Positions 11,416 to 23,934 of a stretch of 64,000 nt of DNA are shown here, piece after piece. Every line of letters starts with the position of its first letter. Position 1 is the first letter of the stretch. The stretch is taken from the NCBI GenBank assembly GCA_006538405.1, contig BJKQ01000023.1:186001-250000 (forward strand). Direction: 5' to 3'. Under the pieces are notes generated by a model. It did no database searches. It saw only the letters and a program-made list of their open reading frames with translations, and had not been told where the DNA came from. Source of the stretch: Hansfordia pulvinata (taxonomy: Eukaryota; Ascomycota; Sordariomycetes; Xylariales). The position numbers and the translations under genes are program-made.

Positions 11416-12057
11416 CCATGGCCTGTATTTTGTAGTCTGCGCTCAGTGGTGCTTGTTTAGTAGCTTCGGTGTGCCACACACTTCTTCAGGCCACTCAATC
11501 CTGTCCACGTGCAGCAGTCTGTGTCCCGGGGGATATCTTCTGCAAACTCCGCCTTTGAGATCTTTTCATGTTCCTATCTTGTACACGTTTGCCCATTGAA
11601 ATCTTCAATGTACGTTCTGAGCTCATCCAATAAATAGCCTAGATATTTCCTCTGGCAATACTGTTCTAACCAATGTTATAGCAAAGTATGGGGATACATT
11701 TTTTTGGAATTTACCTGGGGACTGGCTGATCTCCGAGGGACCTCGTTGCGATGTTAGACATGGAAAATCGCTCAGTGCCTCGTTTCAAATGTCGTCGAGA
11801 CCCGCTTATCCTCTCCGTCGAGAAGTTCCGTAATCTACGGTATGATAAAACTGTGTATCCGTTGATCTCCGCCAAACTCCACCAAGCACGCTAGCTTTTT
11901 CAGGTGACGTCTGAAAACAGAATTTGGACACGCATGAGACCCGTGCCGCAGTGTCGATTGCGAAATTGCTAAACTTAAATAGAGAGAGAGGGTTACCACA
12001 GAATCTTCCAATGGAACAATTCACTACTTTTGATCTAAAACGAGGTAAATTCTCAAA
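11416..12057. other. Upstream region of the 12.06 kb gene
   Basis: There is no coding evidence. The stretch includes a run of short pyrimidine tracts and, just before 12058, the likely 5' untranslated region with start context CAAAATGAC. Minus-strand frames here have no motif. Confidence 0.4.
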
Positions 12058-12772
12058 ATGACATCGCAACCAACTCGGTTTCAATTAAGACCGAATCCTC
12101 GGCAATACTTCCTTGACAACATCAAGTCCATCTATCAGTCTTGGACCACTCTGGTCAGCTCAACAACTCTACCTCTGAACATCAAACATGACGATGAGCG
12201 TATCACGCACGTACTGCAGGTGCTCAATAATTTCATCGAAAATGAAGACAACAAACACTTCATGCAGAGACTAGCTTACGTCCAGCTTGATAAAGTGATG
12301 GATACCATCATTGGCATAGTCGGACAAGATCGCCGTACTTGTTACATGCACGGGAAAGCGGGCCAAACAGATTGTTCTGTCGCTTTCGACATCCTTGTCC
12401 GCGCCACCAGACGCTCTAAAGAGTCACTCCATCGGCAACGAAAGATCTCAAAAAGATGGGCAGTTCTAGCTGGAAGTTGTCCGTTGTTGGTCGTCCTCTT
12501 TTCGATCAATACCGAAGGACTCATGTTAGTTCTTCCCTCGCTTAATTGTTCGAATGTCTAACGTCAGCAGTGCAAGCTCTCGAGTACCCATCTCGAAGGT
12601 TCAGTCAGACTCTAAAGTACTTTATCGATCTATCCCAAACTGCCTCCATGCAGTCGCATGCTGGATGACACAAGCCGGATACTTTTTAACTGGTGTCGGA
12701 GAAGCGGATCTGCGATTAAGCGATGCAATTTTGGAACATCTTGAGAATTTTCTTAAAGACGATCGGTTTTAA
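12058..12772 (+). CDS. Hypothetical protein, two exons, about 223 aa
   Basis: I do not recognise this protein. Exon 1 is 12058-12524, and exon 2 starts at 12568 (or 12571) and ends at 12772. The intron (GTTAGT donor, CTAAC branch at 12558-12562, CAG acceptor) has length 43 or 46, and both keep the frame. The product is soluble, helical and without signal peptide. It starts MTSQPTRF, has a region FIENEDNKHFMQRL near residue 65, a hydrophobic stretch around residues 142-155 (AVLAGSCPLLVVLFSI) and ends HLENFLKDDRF. The hydrophobic stretch could be a buried helix or a single membrane segment. The neighbours are repeats on both sides. The gene looks intact, without premature stops. Confidence 0.55.
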
Positions 12773-13064
12773 TGTATTTGTCTGGGTCCCTAACACCTCC
12801 ATGATCTTGTTCCATCGTCGGTTATATTTGTCCACTTTCTTATATGCATCTTGATATCGTCTGCGTGCCTCTCATACGCCTGCTCTGCTCATGGATCTCA
12901 TTTACACTTTTTTTGATGAAAAAAATCACTTTCCCGTTTACTACCTACACGCGAGATTTTTTTGCTATAAAGAGATACGATACGGTTCACGTTGAAACAA
13001 TGTTATGGCGAGATATATGACTGACTTAGGTTGGTTACTCAGAATGTAGGTACGCACTGATTGG
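12773..13064. other. 3' flank, no gene seen
   Basis: AT-leaning spacer between the 12.06 kb gene and the 3' tail of the LINE. I see nothing coding. Confidence 0.5.
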
Positions 13065-13090
13065 TTTATTGATTGATTGATTGATTGAAA
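13065..13090 (-). repeat. LINE 3' tail, (TCAA)n
   Basis: Five TGAT-type units on the plus strand, i.e. TCAA units at the 3' end of the minus-strand LINE. LINEs commonly end in a short tandem repeat or poly(A). The same motif at 7.9 kb and 63.2 kb suggests one family. Confidence 0.6.
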
Positions 13091-16000
13091 TGTTTAATGT
13101 CGGAAATCACCGCGTAGGTTGTTTCGTAGCCTCACATAGGGCATGATGGACGTGCCGAGCTAAGTTCTACAAGCTATAAGGCTATTCCCATCCGACAAAG
13201 CAAGCAAAAGCGTGCCCGGCCGGGCGTTCCACACCGTTTACCCTCCTCCTCCGGTCGAGGTTGGTCGTCGTTTCAATTTCGGTACCTTGCCGGGCAAAGG
13301 TTCGATTTCCGTTTCCGGGTAGCCTAACGCGGCTGTTTGTGCGTGTGTTGTGTCATTGTGGTGGTAGCCCTTGCGGTCGCCCATTAAGGCATTGCTTGTC
13401 GAGGTGTCCAGCCCCGTAAGAGTAATGATGGTGGTGAATGAGTGTACTGTAAATGGTGAAGGGGAGGTAGGCGTGGCCCTGGTCAGTTTATTTTTCTCGG
13501 GGGGGTCTTTGTTTTTTTTCGGTTTCTGACCTCGTCTCGCGTCCCCATGATATCCCTGGCAGCACTCGCCCCGTGCCTACTTGCCGCAGTGCCTCGTGTA
13601 GAAGTTGGTTCCTTCCAGAAGTCCTGGAAGTCCTCCGGGTGGTTCATCAGCATCCGCAAGTAGCGTCGCCTTTGTTTTGTCGTTGGTAGCTCCCATTTGG
13701 GCCTCCTCGGCCAGTCCCGATAAGTCTTCCGTGCCCTAGGCCAGTGTACCAGATGTTCGGGGTCCCTTACCGCGCCACATTTGCAACGTAGTTCGGCGTC
13801 TTCGTGGTGGAACTTCACGTGGTACCACGTGAAGTCTCCGTGCCCGTGGCGGACAGCCAGGAAGCGCTGGAGGACCGGCCTGGAGAGGCTGAGCTCTGGG
13901 TACTTGCCCTTAAGGTATGGCAGGTTCCAGGCCGCGTAACTTGAAGACAGCTCGTCCTGACGCTCTGCCCACCAGTCCGCCGCAGCGGCCTGTGCCATCC
14001 GTTTCCCCTTGCTCCGTAGCCCGCTGGTCGAAAGTAGGCTAGCCGGACCTTTGTCTGGAGGCCTAGCCAGCGCCCCTTTGTTCGCAAACCTGTCAGCAGT
14101 TTCGTTGCCTGGATTCCGGTGTGTCCCGGACACCTCCTAGTGCGGCCATCAAGGCCCCGCGATGCCTCGCGGAAGGCCATCGAGGCCCACTGCGAGGACT
14201 CTGCCGGTGTGCCCTCGATGCCCCTGATCACTGCCGTGTTATCGATGCAGACCCAGAGTGTTTGTTGCCGGGTAGGTCTTGCAAGTCGTATGACCTCCTC
14301 GAGTCCCTGTAGGGCACCCATGATCTCGGCGTCGAACACGTGCGAGTCGGGATGGAGCCCGCCCCGGCCTGTTTGTGACTCCGTACCGTAGCCATTGTAG
14401 ATCACTTGATCGTTGCCAACACATGTCTTGCCGTCGTCGTCCCTTTTCGACCCGTCAAAGAAGACCAGAGTGTCCCGGAGCGGTAGAGTGGCCTGCCAAG
14501 CCTCAAACCGCTCGGCTGCTCGTTCCTTGTCGAGTTCCCCGTGGGGTCAGATATCGGCCCGACACTCACGGGCGGGGGGGGGGCGAGGATCGGCCTCAGG
14601 GTAAGTGGCAGCATGGCCCCCGCCCTCTGGAGTTTGGTTTTGGCCGCCTGGCGTGTCCCAGCTCCTCGGCCTCTCGTAATCATGGGAGGGGTGACGCGGG
14701 GGCGAGTAGATTCCCCTCGTCCACGTTTTGGAGTCGAATAGCGAATCGGGTGCGTGCCTGGTCGAGAACAACCTGCCCTGATGGAAGGCCCGCGTCCCGT
14801 AATAAGGTGAGTGTGGCGTCGTTCGCCACGTGGGCAGAACTGCGCGGGAAGAGATCTCAGCCTTGCCTGCCGAGGCTCTATTGCGGGGAGGCTTCGTGCG
14901 GTCCGCGCACCACGCCTCCGTGCCGTAGAGAGCGCAGGGATCACGCACGCGATCGCAGCCTTGCGGAGCGAGGCTGCGGGTGGTCCGTATTTCCTGCTCG
15001 CGAGCCCCCGTAAGTGCCGTGCAACTGCCATAGCCTTCCAGGACCGTTCCTCCACGTGCCGTGGGAAGGAAAGTCGCCTGTCGAACCAGACCCCGAGCCA
15101 GCGTAGCCCGGTCAGGGAGCCGTCGGCCGGGCCTAGGTCGACGGGGTGGATGGTAAGTGTGGAGGTGACGTGGAGGGGAAGATTGTAGGTCCCCTTTACC
15201 CTGGTGAGGTGAATTAGTTCGCACTTCTCAGGCGCAAAGCAAACTTTGTTCGCACTCACCCAGGCAAGTACCTCTCTCGTCTTCTGCTGATGCTGCTATG
15301 TTTTCGTCGAGTGTGTTCCCTATCCGGTAGAGACATAAGTCGTCCGCGTAGCCAAACCGCAGTTTCGGGTCCCTGCGAAGTCGCTCCGCCAGGTACAGCA
15401 TGCACAGGACGGGCGAAAGAGGGGATACTTGTGGCGTACCGCAATTAATTCGTTCTCAAGCCGTGCTGGTGCCTTTCGGTCTGAGAGGAAATGCTGAATC
15501 AGACGGAGCAGGCTGAGAGGCCAGCCATCCTGCCTTATGCGGCGGAGGGCTCTCCGTTGCAGCAGGGCATTGAAGGCCCCTTGCACGTCCGCAGCGAGCA
15601 TCGACACCTGCTTGTCATGGGCAAAAGCGGCCTCAACCTCGTGGGCCAAGGCCGCCACGAGGTCCATCGTAGCCCATCTTGGTAGGGCGGCGCCGCGCTG
15701 TGGGTTGAGAACTCCGTGCGTGAGTGCGGTCCATGCCAGGCGTTTAGCTATGAGGCGTTCCAGGCCCGGGGGGAGGACTTGTCTTTCTTGCCAACTTTAG
15801 GGATCATGGCTACCTCCGCTTGGCGCCAGATCCTGGGGAACTAGCTCGTTTCCAGGCACTTGTTGAAGACGGCATGGAGCTGGTGTTTGACCGCCGGCCA
15901 CCAGGCCCTGAGAAGTCTCACAGTGGCCCCGTCGGTGCCAGGCGAGGTGCTAGTGATGCCGATCGTGTGCTGGTCGACTTCTTCTAGGGTGCAGGAGGTA

Positions 16001-16815
16001 GACTAAGGGAGCTGGCTGGTCCCTGGGAGGCCCGGTCCGTCGAGGGGGTCGTGATCGAGGTCGTCTGAGTTGTCGAAGCGTTCGATTACCGCTTTCCGGA
16101 GGGCTTCCGCCTTGGCAACAGTGTCTTCCACCGGTTTTCCGATCATCACCAGCAGGGGGGGGCCCTGAGCCAGGGTCCTTGCTTATGCCAGCTTGCGACG
16201 TTGTAGAGCTGGCGGTCGTCCGCTATGTTGTCGATCCTGTAGCGCCAGTATTCCCGTTTGGCCTCGCGAACTATTTTGTGGAACTCCCTGAACTCTGGGC
16301 AGTCTGCCCTGGTCTGCTCCGGGAGCCGCAGCCGATGGTAGGCCGTCCAGGCGTCTTGGCACTGGGTGGTCCACCAGTGGGCCGAGGTGCCCGTGTCGCT
16401 CTGGGCCTTCCCGTTGGCCTTGATAGCGTCCTGAAACACCTCCGTGAAGTTGTCAAGGTAGCCCTCAATCTCGTCCGGGGTTGCCAGGGTTGCGGGGTCA
16501 GGGAAACGCGCCATGCCGGCCCGTACGTTATCCGAATCCATCTCCAGCTTGTCTTCTGGCACCTGGTGCCGGTACTGGGGTAGGCCCTCGATTCCCCTGC
16601 CCGGGATGGTTGTGAGTTATGTTTCGTGGTCGGACCCCGTGCGGAGGGGTTTCCTGACTCCGGTGGTTGTGAAGGGGATTTTAGAGAAGATCATGTCGAT
16701 CACGTGGCCGTGCCGTTGAGTGTGAACACCAACCTGTCCAGTGAAGTTCATGCCGCTGGCGGTTACCCATTGCGCCAGCCTAGTGCCCCCGTTGGCAGGC
16801 AAGATATATTGCAAT
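13065..16815 (-). mobile_element. Tad1-like LINE ORF2, 5'-truncated and frameshifted
   Basis: Read on the minus strand, the element has in order: the end of an apurinic endonuclease (GHVIDMIFSKIP, then TGSDHET, 16.62-16.82 kb); an endonuclease-RT linker (16146-16562, HWWTTQCQDAW, REYWR); RT fingers/palm (LAADVQGAFNALL, 15.32-15.78 kb); the catalytic YADD at 15339-15350; the thumb (LTGLRWLGVWFDRRLSF, 14.40-15.26 kb); RNase H (FDAEIMGALQGL, CIDNTAVIRGI, GHTGI, 13.8-14.4 kb); and a C-terminal CKCGAVRDPEHLVHW zinc motif (13.48-14.13 kb). At least five frame changes break it, one within the histidine region of RNase H near 14120. It begins inside the endonuclease, typical of 5' truncation, and ends in TGAT repeats at 13065-13090. 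GC is clearly higher than in the flanks. Long plus-strand frames across it are shadows. Confidence 0.9.
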
Positions 16816-17979
16816 GATCCAACCGCACAGCTCGCGAATGTGGAATGCAGGGCTGATACATGTGGTGATAGAAGGGTAGCATAAATGACATGAGTGAAAA
16901 AAAAATCAGAAGTCACATGGCCTTCTTTGTGTTCATAGCGTGACTACAACCGCATGCGTGGATCTTCTTGCATCCAAGTCTCGCCCATTTCGCCCATTCT
17001 GCCCATCTCGCGCATCCGGCGAATCTCGTCAATTTCGCCTGTCTCGCCCACGTCGCCCATACCGTCCACATTGAAGCAGTCTGCTTTTAGCTGACTTATA
17101 CGGCTTGCCAATCTGTTCAGCATGCGCTTGTGATCAACCCATTGACACCACCCACCCCCCCAATACCGTGTTTGCGGGAACTAGTGTGGTGTATGTGTCG
17201 TTTCACACGAAGATGGACTTGGTCTATGGCAGCCTGCTCCTGATCACGCCGGCTAGTACTGGAATCTTTACAAATTGAGCTGAAAAGATAACATCTAATT
17301 GTGACAACAAATGGATGATAAAATGAACATCAAAACTCCTTTGTTCATTGCGTCGTGTACCACATTCCCCTCTTTTGTTCGCTGACTCTGCTCACGGTGA
17401 GCGAGGTGATGGCACTCGCGCTCACTCCTTGTCGGGTGACTATAGTCACGTGCCTTTTTCCTACCATCTCTAGCTTCTTTGCACACATGATTGGTCAAGG
17501 GGCCTTTTTGGGCAAGTATCGATCCACAGCAATACACCTACATTAGTTAGTGTGACCCGTCCTGTTGGCCTGGCAAGCTGATGCATGAGTCACAGTCTGA
17601 ACCTTTTGAATGAAATGCTAACTGATCTTGGATTTGATCTGATCCCTGTCTTCAGCTACTTGGCGAATTTTTCCCCGTTACATCGCCCTACCCACCTCGC
17701 TTATTTCATCTCTCCTTCTCGCCCATCTTGCCCATTCGTTTCTACATTGCTGCCTTCTGATCTCAGTCGCTTACCCTAGCGGCTTATCAACATTCCGACA
17801 TACCGCATCTATTTTTGCACTTTCTTCTGTTCCTCCCCGCATCCATATACGTGAGCAGACTTTAGGCTCAATATTTTGCCTGAGCTCTCCATCACCTAGA
17901 TTTACTTACCCATCTTCCCCGTCTTACCATATTTTCCGCTTTTAGTTCCACCTCACTCCATATTACTCAAAGATCAAGG
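16816..17979. other. Spacer with degenerate TCGCCCATT repeats
   Basis: No gene was found. At about 16979-17060 and again at 17680-17750, degenerate 9-bp units of the form TCGCCCANN lie in tandem on the plus strand, the reverse complement of the NNNGGGCGA units found elsewhere in the window. The last 200 bp are pyrimidine-rich, as fungal promoters often are, and lead into the gene starting at 17980. Confidence 0.5.
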
Positions 17980-19097
17980 ATGCCAAGAATTGCTATTCCG
18001 GAACGAATGCAACAGATCCATGATTCAATCTGTCAAAAACACCGCGAGCTGCAGAATGATAAAGCGCTTCGTTCGAAAAACTCCCACATCTTGCGAATAC
18101 GACTGCCCTTAGCATTCAGTTCTCTCAGTCCATGCCGCCGAGATGGCGGAAACCCATCTTACAGCGAACGATACCGGCAAAAGAAAGTGAACGGCGCCTA
18201 CTCGGTCATTCTTCAAAAGCGTCCTTACTCTTTCGTTCCGTTTCTCCTCGCGATTTCACCAAGAGTCTGCAGAGACATCGAGGCGAACGACTACTGCGAC
18301 CAATACGAAGATCTCAGCAATATTTCGCACGTCTATCGTTTACAGGATGCGTTGGAAGAGATCGCTGAGAATCATGGCTTTTCGGGGGATCCAACTTTCA
18401 GACAATACATGACAGTTTTTCTTGGCAAAGGTTGGTTCCATATGGCTATCGAGAGACTACCTTTCTGACTAGATCAGCTATTGGCAACTCCCCGCCTCCG
18501 CCTGTAGCAGGTACGGATACCATTCCTTACTACATCTTTCAGGGATTTGATTTGGAAAACTTCTGCGAAGCTTTCGGCCAAGAAGCATTAAAGGCCGTCC
18601 AGCTATTCCCGGAATGGCAAGGCGTTGACAAAGAGTCCCATGGTGAACAAATCAAGATTCTCTTTGCCAAAGAAAGTTTCAATGATGCTCTATTTTGCAT
18701 CCACGCTGGGAACGTACGACACATAACACGGCTGCTCTTTCCCGATACCTTTGAGCGGGCCATACAATTCATGCCGAATTTCGCGACGCCGAAGGTCGTT
18801 TCTTCCCTTGACGAAGTGAATGGATCTTTTCGGTTGGATGAGGCTCGAATGACTTTGACAAGTGCAAGTGTGGATGGACTATCTCAATTTTTTTCTTCTT
18901 CGATCCTCCGTCTCGTTGACGGCTGTCAATTGAGAGAATGGGAAAAACAGCGGGGCCGAAGTGATCAAACAGATTGTGTTCGGATGGAAATTCACACTCT
19001 CCGCGGTCATGAGCCACGCTGCACATTGTTCATCCGCATGCACGCTCAGCAGAGCATCTCGCTATCGAAAGCGTTGTTTAGTCATGCAAAGGTTTAA
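17980..19097 (+). CDS. Family A protein, two exons, about 356 aa
   Basis: The function is unknown. Exon 1 is 17980-18430 and exon 2 is 18478-19097; the 47-nt intron has donor GTTGGT, branch CTGAC and acceptor TCAG and joins the frames exactly. The start ATG follows a pyrimidine-rich leader. Residues about 10-150 are homologous to a fragment at 29.7-30.2 kb on the minus strand: both have a Gln/Lys-rich start, RLP.AF, then RY..N.A...L..KRP.S..P.LLAI.PR.CR, then a Phe-rich end before the intron. The C-terminal half (GFDLENFCEAFGQEALK, EQIKILFAKESFNDALF) is helical and without recognised motifs. No signal peptide or clear membrane segment is seen. Probably a cytosolic lineage-specific protein. 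Confidence 0.6.
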
Positions 19098-19739
19098 TGG
19101 CAGTTTTAAGATAGCTTCTTGTACTTCCCCCAAACGACTAAGCAACCGACATGAGCCGGTATTTCGATCTGTCCCTGTCCCGAGGTGGTCCAGATGTTTT
19201 CCCCTGTGGGTACTTTGAAGGCGATGTCTTGACAATCCGAAAATGCATATTTCTTGGGATAGCTGTCCGGGATGATATAATCGATGGAATACTTCGTGCA
19301 GGCATCGAAAGAGCCCACGTCATCGCTCAATGGCTTCCAGAGTTCTTGCTACTAGCTGTTAAAAAGCGGTCATCAAACGTTTGAGAAAGGTTCTTACCAG
19401 ACCTTCCGCGCTGATCATTGTCGGGTTGGATTCGGCAGCGACACTCATCATTCTCTGGTTAGTGCAGGCACTGGCAAAAATTTCCGTGGAAGTTGATCAA
19501 GGAGCGGGATCATACACATTGAAACGCAATTGCGGGATCTTTCGTACGGGAGCTTTTTGCGCGGAGGCTTTTTGATGGCGTAGTGCGGGGTTCGGACGTG
19601 CGTCAGCTGGCATTCTCACGTGGGCGGGTCTGACTGAGTTCATTAAGGCGCTAATCCAACTCTGTCCGCATTCTTTACCGCGATTTTCAAAAATGCCGCA
19701 GCAGATAGTGCCGTTACAACCAGCCTAGCGCCTTAAGAT
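19098..19739. other. No convincing gene
   Basis: Plus-strand frames 19151-19384 and 19381-19575 follow the family A gene closely and could be a 3' remnant of it (one contains GVDDIIDGILRAGIE-like helical sequence), but no splice join was found. Minus-strand frames over 19106-19330 are equally open. I leave the stretch unassigned. Confidence 0.35.
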
Positions 19740-21720
19740 GAGTAAGGCGGCGCACGCATGGCAAAAATTTGACACGCTTTCTTCTACAGACATATCTTGG
19801 CGCCCCGCTGTTAGGGTGCCACCTCTGAAAAGGCGCTAACTTCATAATAGAATTCTGTACTCTTCTATTCACGAACATGCCGCGGAAAAACACTGCTAAT
19901 TGGATGACGACCGCACCTGGCCAACCGTGCGCTCCCAGTACCCGCAATAGAACCCGCACCGACTTTGAGACCTATCGGTAAAGGGGCTCAGTTCACCACA
20001 GGCTTTCAACCTTTTACAACTAATTTCTTGGCGCCCCACTGTTAGGGCGCTACCTTGGTCTGAGCTGCTCTCGCACTGAAAAGCCAGTATCTTCTTATTG
20101 ACCTGGCTCAGGAAATCTCTTCCGCCCGGATGATGGCCGCGTCCGGTGTGCCTCCGGGCACCTTCGCACACGGTGCCGGTCCATGCATCGCTCAGGCCTC
20201 GAGAAAAGACCTCTGCCGCCCCGATCCCGCTGGGCTCCGCTCGGTCCTCCTGTCCGATATCCTCATCACCCTATCGAAGGTGGTCGAAGCTGACTACGTA
20301 CCATCGTCGCCCTTGACTGGCACGGGAGCGGCTCGCTCCCTGAACAACATCGCTGGCAATAAACGACCAAGAACAACAAGTCAGCAATCGGACGACATCA
20401 CCTTCCTCCGAACAGTCCAGCCTCAAACCGACCAGGCAATCTCGCAAGCTACCTGCCAGGCACAGTTAGCCAGCATCTTGGAAAAAGAGAGGCTCTCCGT
20501 TGAGACCAAGCACAGGCTATTTCAGGACTGCGCAGCCTCTATTGACGACACCCTGCAAAAGGCGGGACCTGATGTGACCACGTACGCTAAGGAGTCTAAA
20601 GACCTCTTCGCGAAATGCCTGAACATCTGGCTAGATGGCGGCGATGTGGGCCAGCATCGGTCCAACACGAAGCAACCAAACCCTCTTACTCCCAAATGAC
20701 AGGGGTTGCGGCAGGCACCGGCCAGCCATTCGGTGTGCTGCCTACCGCAAGGAAGCTGACAAAAGCTCGGGAGAGCACAGAGCCAAAGAAACCTGGGGAG
20801 GACCTGCGAATCTTTGTACGCATGGACAACAGCCACCTGGAGCCTTACGGCGTCAAGATAACGCTGATAAGAAGACTGAAACTCGACAATCTAGAGCTGC
20901 GAGAAGTCTCCCGATGTCCCTCAGGCTTCGCGCTCCCCCCAGGAGACAATACGGGCCAAGAGAAGGTGCTGGCCTACCACGCTGAAATAACTGACCTTCT
21001 GAAAGCTAAGAAGACTGAAAGCCACGTGAAATGGCACCACTAAAAGCTCGAAGGTTGCCCGAGAAGAGTCATGAGTGCTGAGGGGCTCACTGTGGATATT
21101 GACCAGCAAGCAGTAGCTGACGAGACCGAGGCGCAGACAGGAGCCCGACCTGTGCGATGTCTGGCCTCCATACATACTAAAGACACCGACGCAGAAGTGA
21201 CCTGGATGATCTCTATGAGCCAGGAGATCAGGAGGCCCTTCAGGCTGTTTGCTCACTCGCTGACCTCCAAGCGGGTCTACTTTGAACCCAAAGTCGACCA
21301 GTGCACAAAATTTTATGGTTTCCATAGCCGCGACCCCAGATGCCAGAGGATGCTCTGCCGGAAATGCGGCACGAAACATCATGACGGTGACTGCGAACAA
21401 CCAGTGGAGAAGTCCGCTAACTGCCAAGGACCTCACGCAGCGACGTTCCCCAAGTGCCCAGCAAGACCCAAGGCGAAGGAAGGTGTGATTCACAAGCCCA
21501 AACCAGACCAGCTGCGGGAGATACGGCTGGCAGGCAGCCGCGAAAGATCACACGAGATTGACTAAGCCAGGAAGGCAGCGGCGGCGGCGGCTGCGGCTGA
21601 GACAACAGCTCTCGAGTTCGCTACGTCGATTTCCAGGTCCACCTCGCGATCATCGCGTGCTTGGGCTAGGGATTCCGTCTGTGGGTAGTCGAGGTTCATC
21701 TCCGAATTCTGACTCATCCC
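19740..21720 (+). mobile_element. LINE 5' region and ORF1 (gag-like), broken
   Basis: The ORF1 frames are 20130-20699, then a shifted frame 20615-21043 and, after one in-frame stop, 21071-21565. The last holds a CCHC-type cluster (CRKCGTKHHDGDC followed by CQGPHAATFPKC), the zinc knuckles of LINE ORF1 proteins that bind element RNA. Further on, ARKAAAAAAAA lies beyond another stop. The leader has two copies of a segment around TTGGCGCCCC.CTGTTAGGG (19796-19824 and 20027-20055), 231 bp apart, as in LINE promoters with repeated monomers. A sister copy starts at 63376. No endonuclease or reverse transcriptase follows, so the element is 3'-incomplete. At least one frameshift and two stops make ORF1 non-functional. 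Confidence 0.8.
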
Positions 21721-22774
21721 TCGGCATAAGTGGGAACCGGCTTTCCATTGACGACCTCGTTAGGTATGTTCATTACTCGTAGCCCGTCTTCGAGATGTAT
21801 CGCGGTCAGCTTATTCGGCGGGCGAAGTGGGCGAGCGAACTCGGCGGGCGAAGTGGGCGAAGTGGAGGAGGTATGGGAGGTGGAGAAGAGGGGTATAAAG
21901 CGGGGCAGGCAAGGGACGAACCGGCACTTCCCGAACGGGAATGCCCGAGGGAAGGTGACCCCCGAATCGAAGCACAGCGCGTACCACTGATGAAGCCAAT
22001 GATCGAAAGATGTTCTCGAGTGATCCTTTAAGGAGTATCTAGTTGCAGATGAGCCGACGATAAAACTTGAGCCCACCAGTAAACTGACGACTGACGGCCA
22101 AAGTCAAGGTAGCCATTTCTTCTGTCAATTTGATTTCACTACAAGAACCTCACTTGGCACCAGAGAAGATTCACACAGCCGTGAGTCGTTGGTCGACAGT
22201 TCCCCATCGACTTTGAATGCATCCATGCTAAAACAGAATTTGAAATTTCCGTTTATCCCTTGGAATCAAGGCAAAATTTTCACAGCTTAGAACTGAAGCA
22301 GGCTGCGGGACATCGTGAATTTTCAAGGAAATTGAAACAACTGCCAACTGCGTGACGCAAAGGTCGAGCTGACAGAAATACGCGTAGATTGAATGAAATC
22401 TTCTGTAACCAGAGAAGACCAAGCACGGGTAAAGTAATTAATAACGCCTAGATCGCACGTCGTAGTACACCCACAACGTTGTGGCGATCAGGCGCTCAGT
22501 TGGGACTTGAAAGCCCTAGACATGCACGTGCTGGTGTTGCCCAGGTAACTGCAACTGATACGCAGCAGGTTGTCCCCTAAAAAGCATGGAATCTACCGCA
22601 CCAACACGTAACAAAAATAAATGTAAGTGTCAAGACGATTTCTGCAACCAGTGCTCAGCCAGAGCAGTCTCTTACCGGTATATCGTCATCAACTTCTACG
22701 TGATACTGATAGAGGTCTGGAAAAGCACAATGGTACTGACAGTAGATTGTATTCTTGAGTATGCAACTCAAATA
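21721..22774. other. Spacer with GGGCGAAGT units; no gene
   Basis: At about 21820-21885 several GGGCGAAGT-type 9-bp units occur in a purine-rich run. Open frames on both strands here (21714-22076 minus, 21730-22031 plus) are made of these units and have no domain. 22080-22770 holds no recognisable gene. Confidence 0.45.
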
Positions 22775-22870
22775 CTTTCGTGACTTCTTTCGTGACTTCT
22801 TTCGTGACTTCTTTCGTGACTTCTTTCGTGACTTCTTTCGTGACTTCTTTCGTGACTTCTTTCGTGACTT
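22775..22870. repeat. 12-bp tandem array, unit CTTTCGTGACTT
   Basis: Eight perfect 12-bp units lie head to tail without spacers. Because 12 is a multiple of three, minus-strand frames give EVTK or KSRK repeats, which are not evidence for a gene. The perfect identity suggests recent expansion. Confidence 0.95.
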
Positions 22871-23636
<766 letters not shown>

Positions 23637-23934
23637 TCAACAAGCACGTCATCAACCTTGGCCAGCTTGTCCTCATCTGGCCTGGCCAAAATCAGCGTAG
23701 AGGGCCTCCGAGGAGATTCAGACGGGATAGAATCGGGGGAGAGGCGGCCGGATCAAGTTGTGCCAACCTCAGGGTATATCCAGAACCGACGAGACTCACA
23801 AGAATTATCGAAAGCTTAATAAGGGGTATACTGACACTCTGGACTTGAAATATGTCAGTTTTCCATACGAGCTCACTTCTTCTTTGCTCTCCCCACGGGT
23901 CCTCATCTGGTCTAAGCAAAAGTTTTGTGCTGAC

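Noticed and set aside
13815..15800. Plus-strand frames of up to 212 codons (for example 14375-15013) across the LINE
   Set aside because: They are antisense to the reverse transcriptase and RNase H frames, which have recognisable motifs. High GC keeps the opposite strand open.
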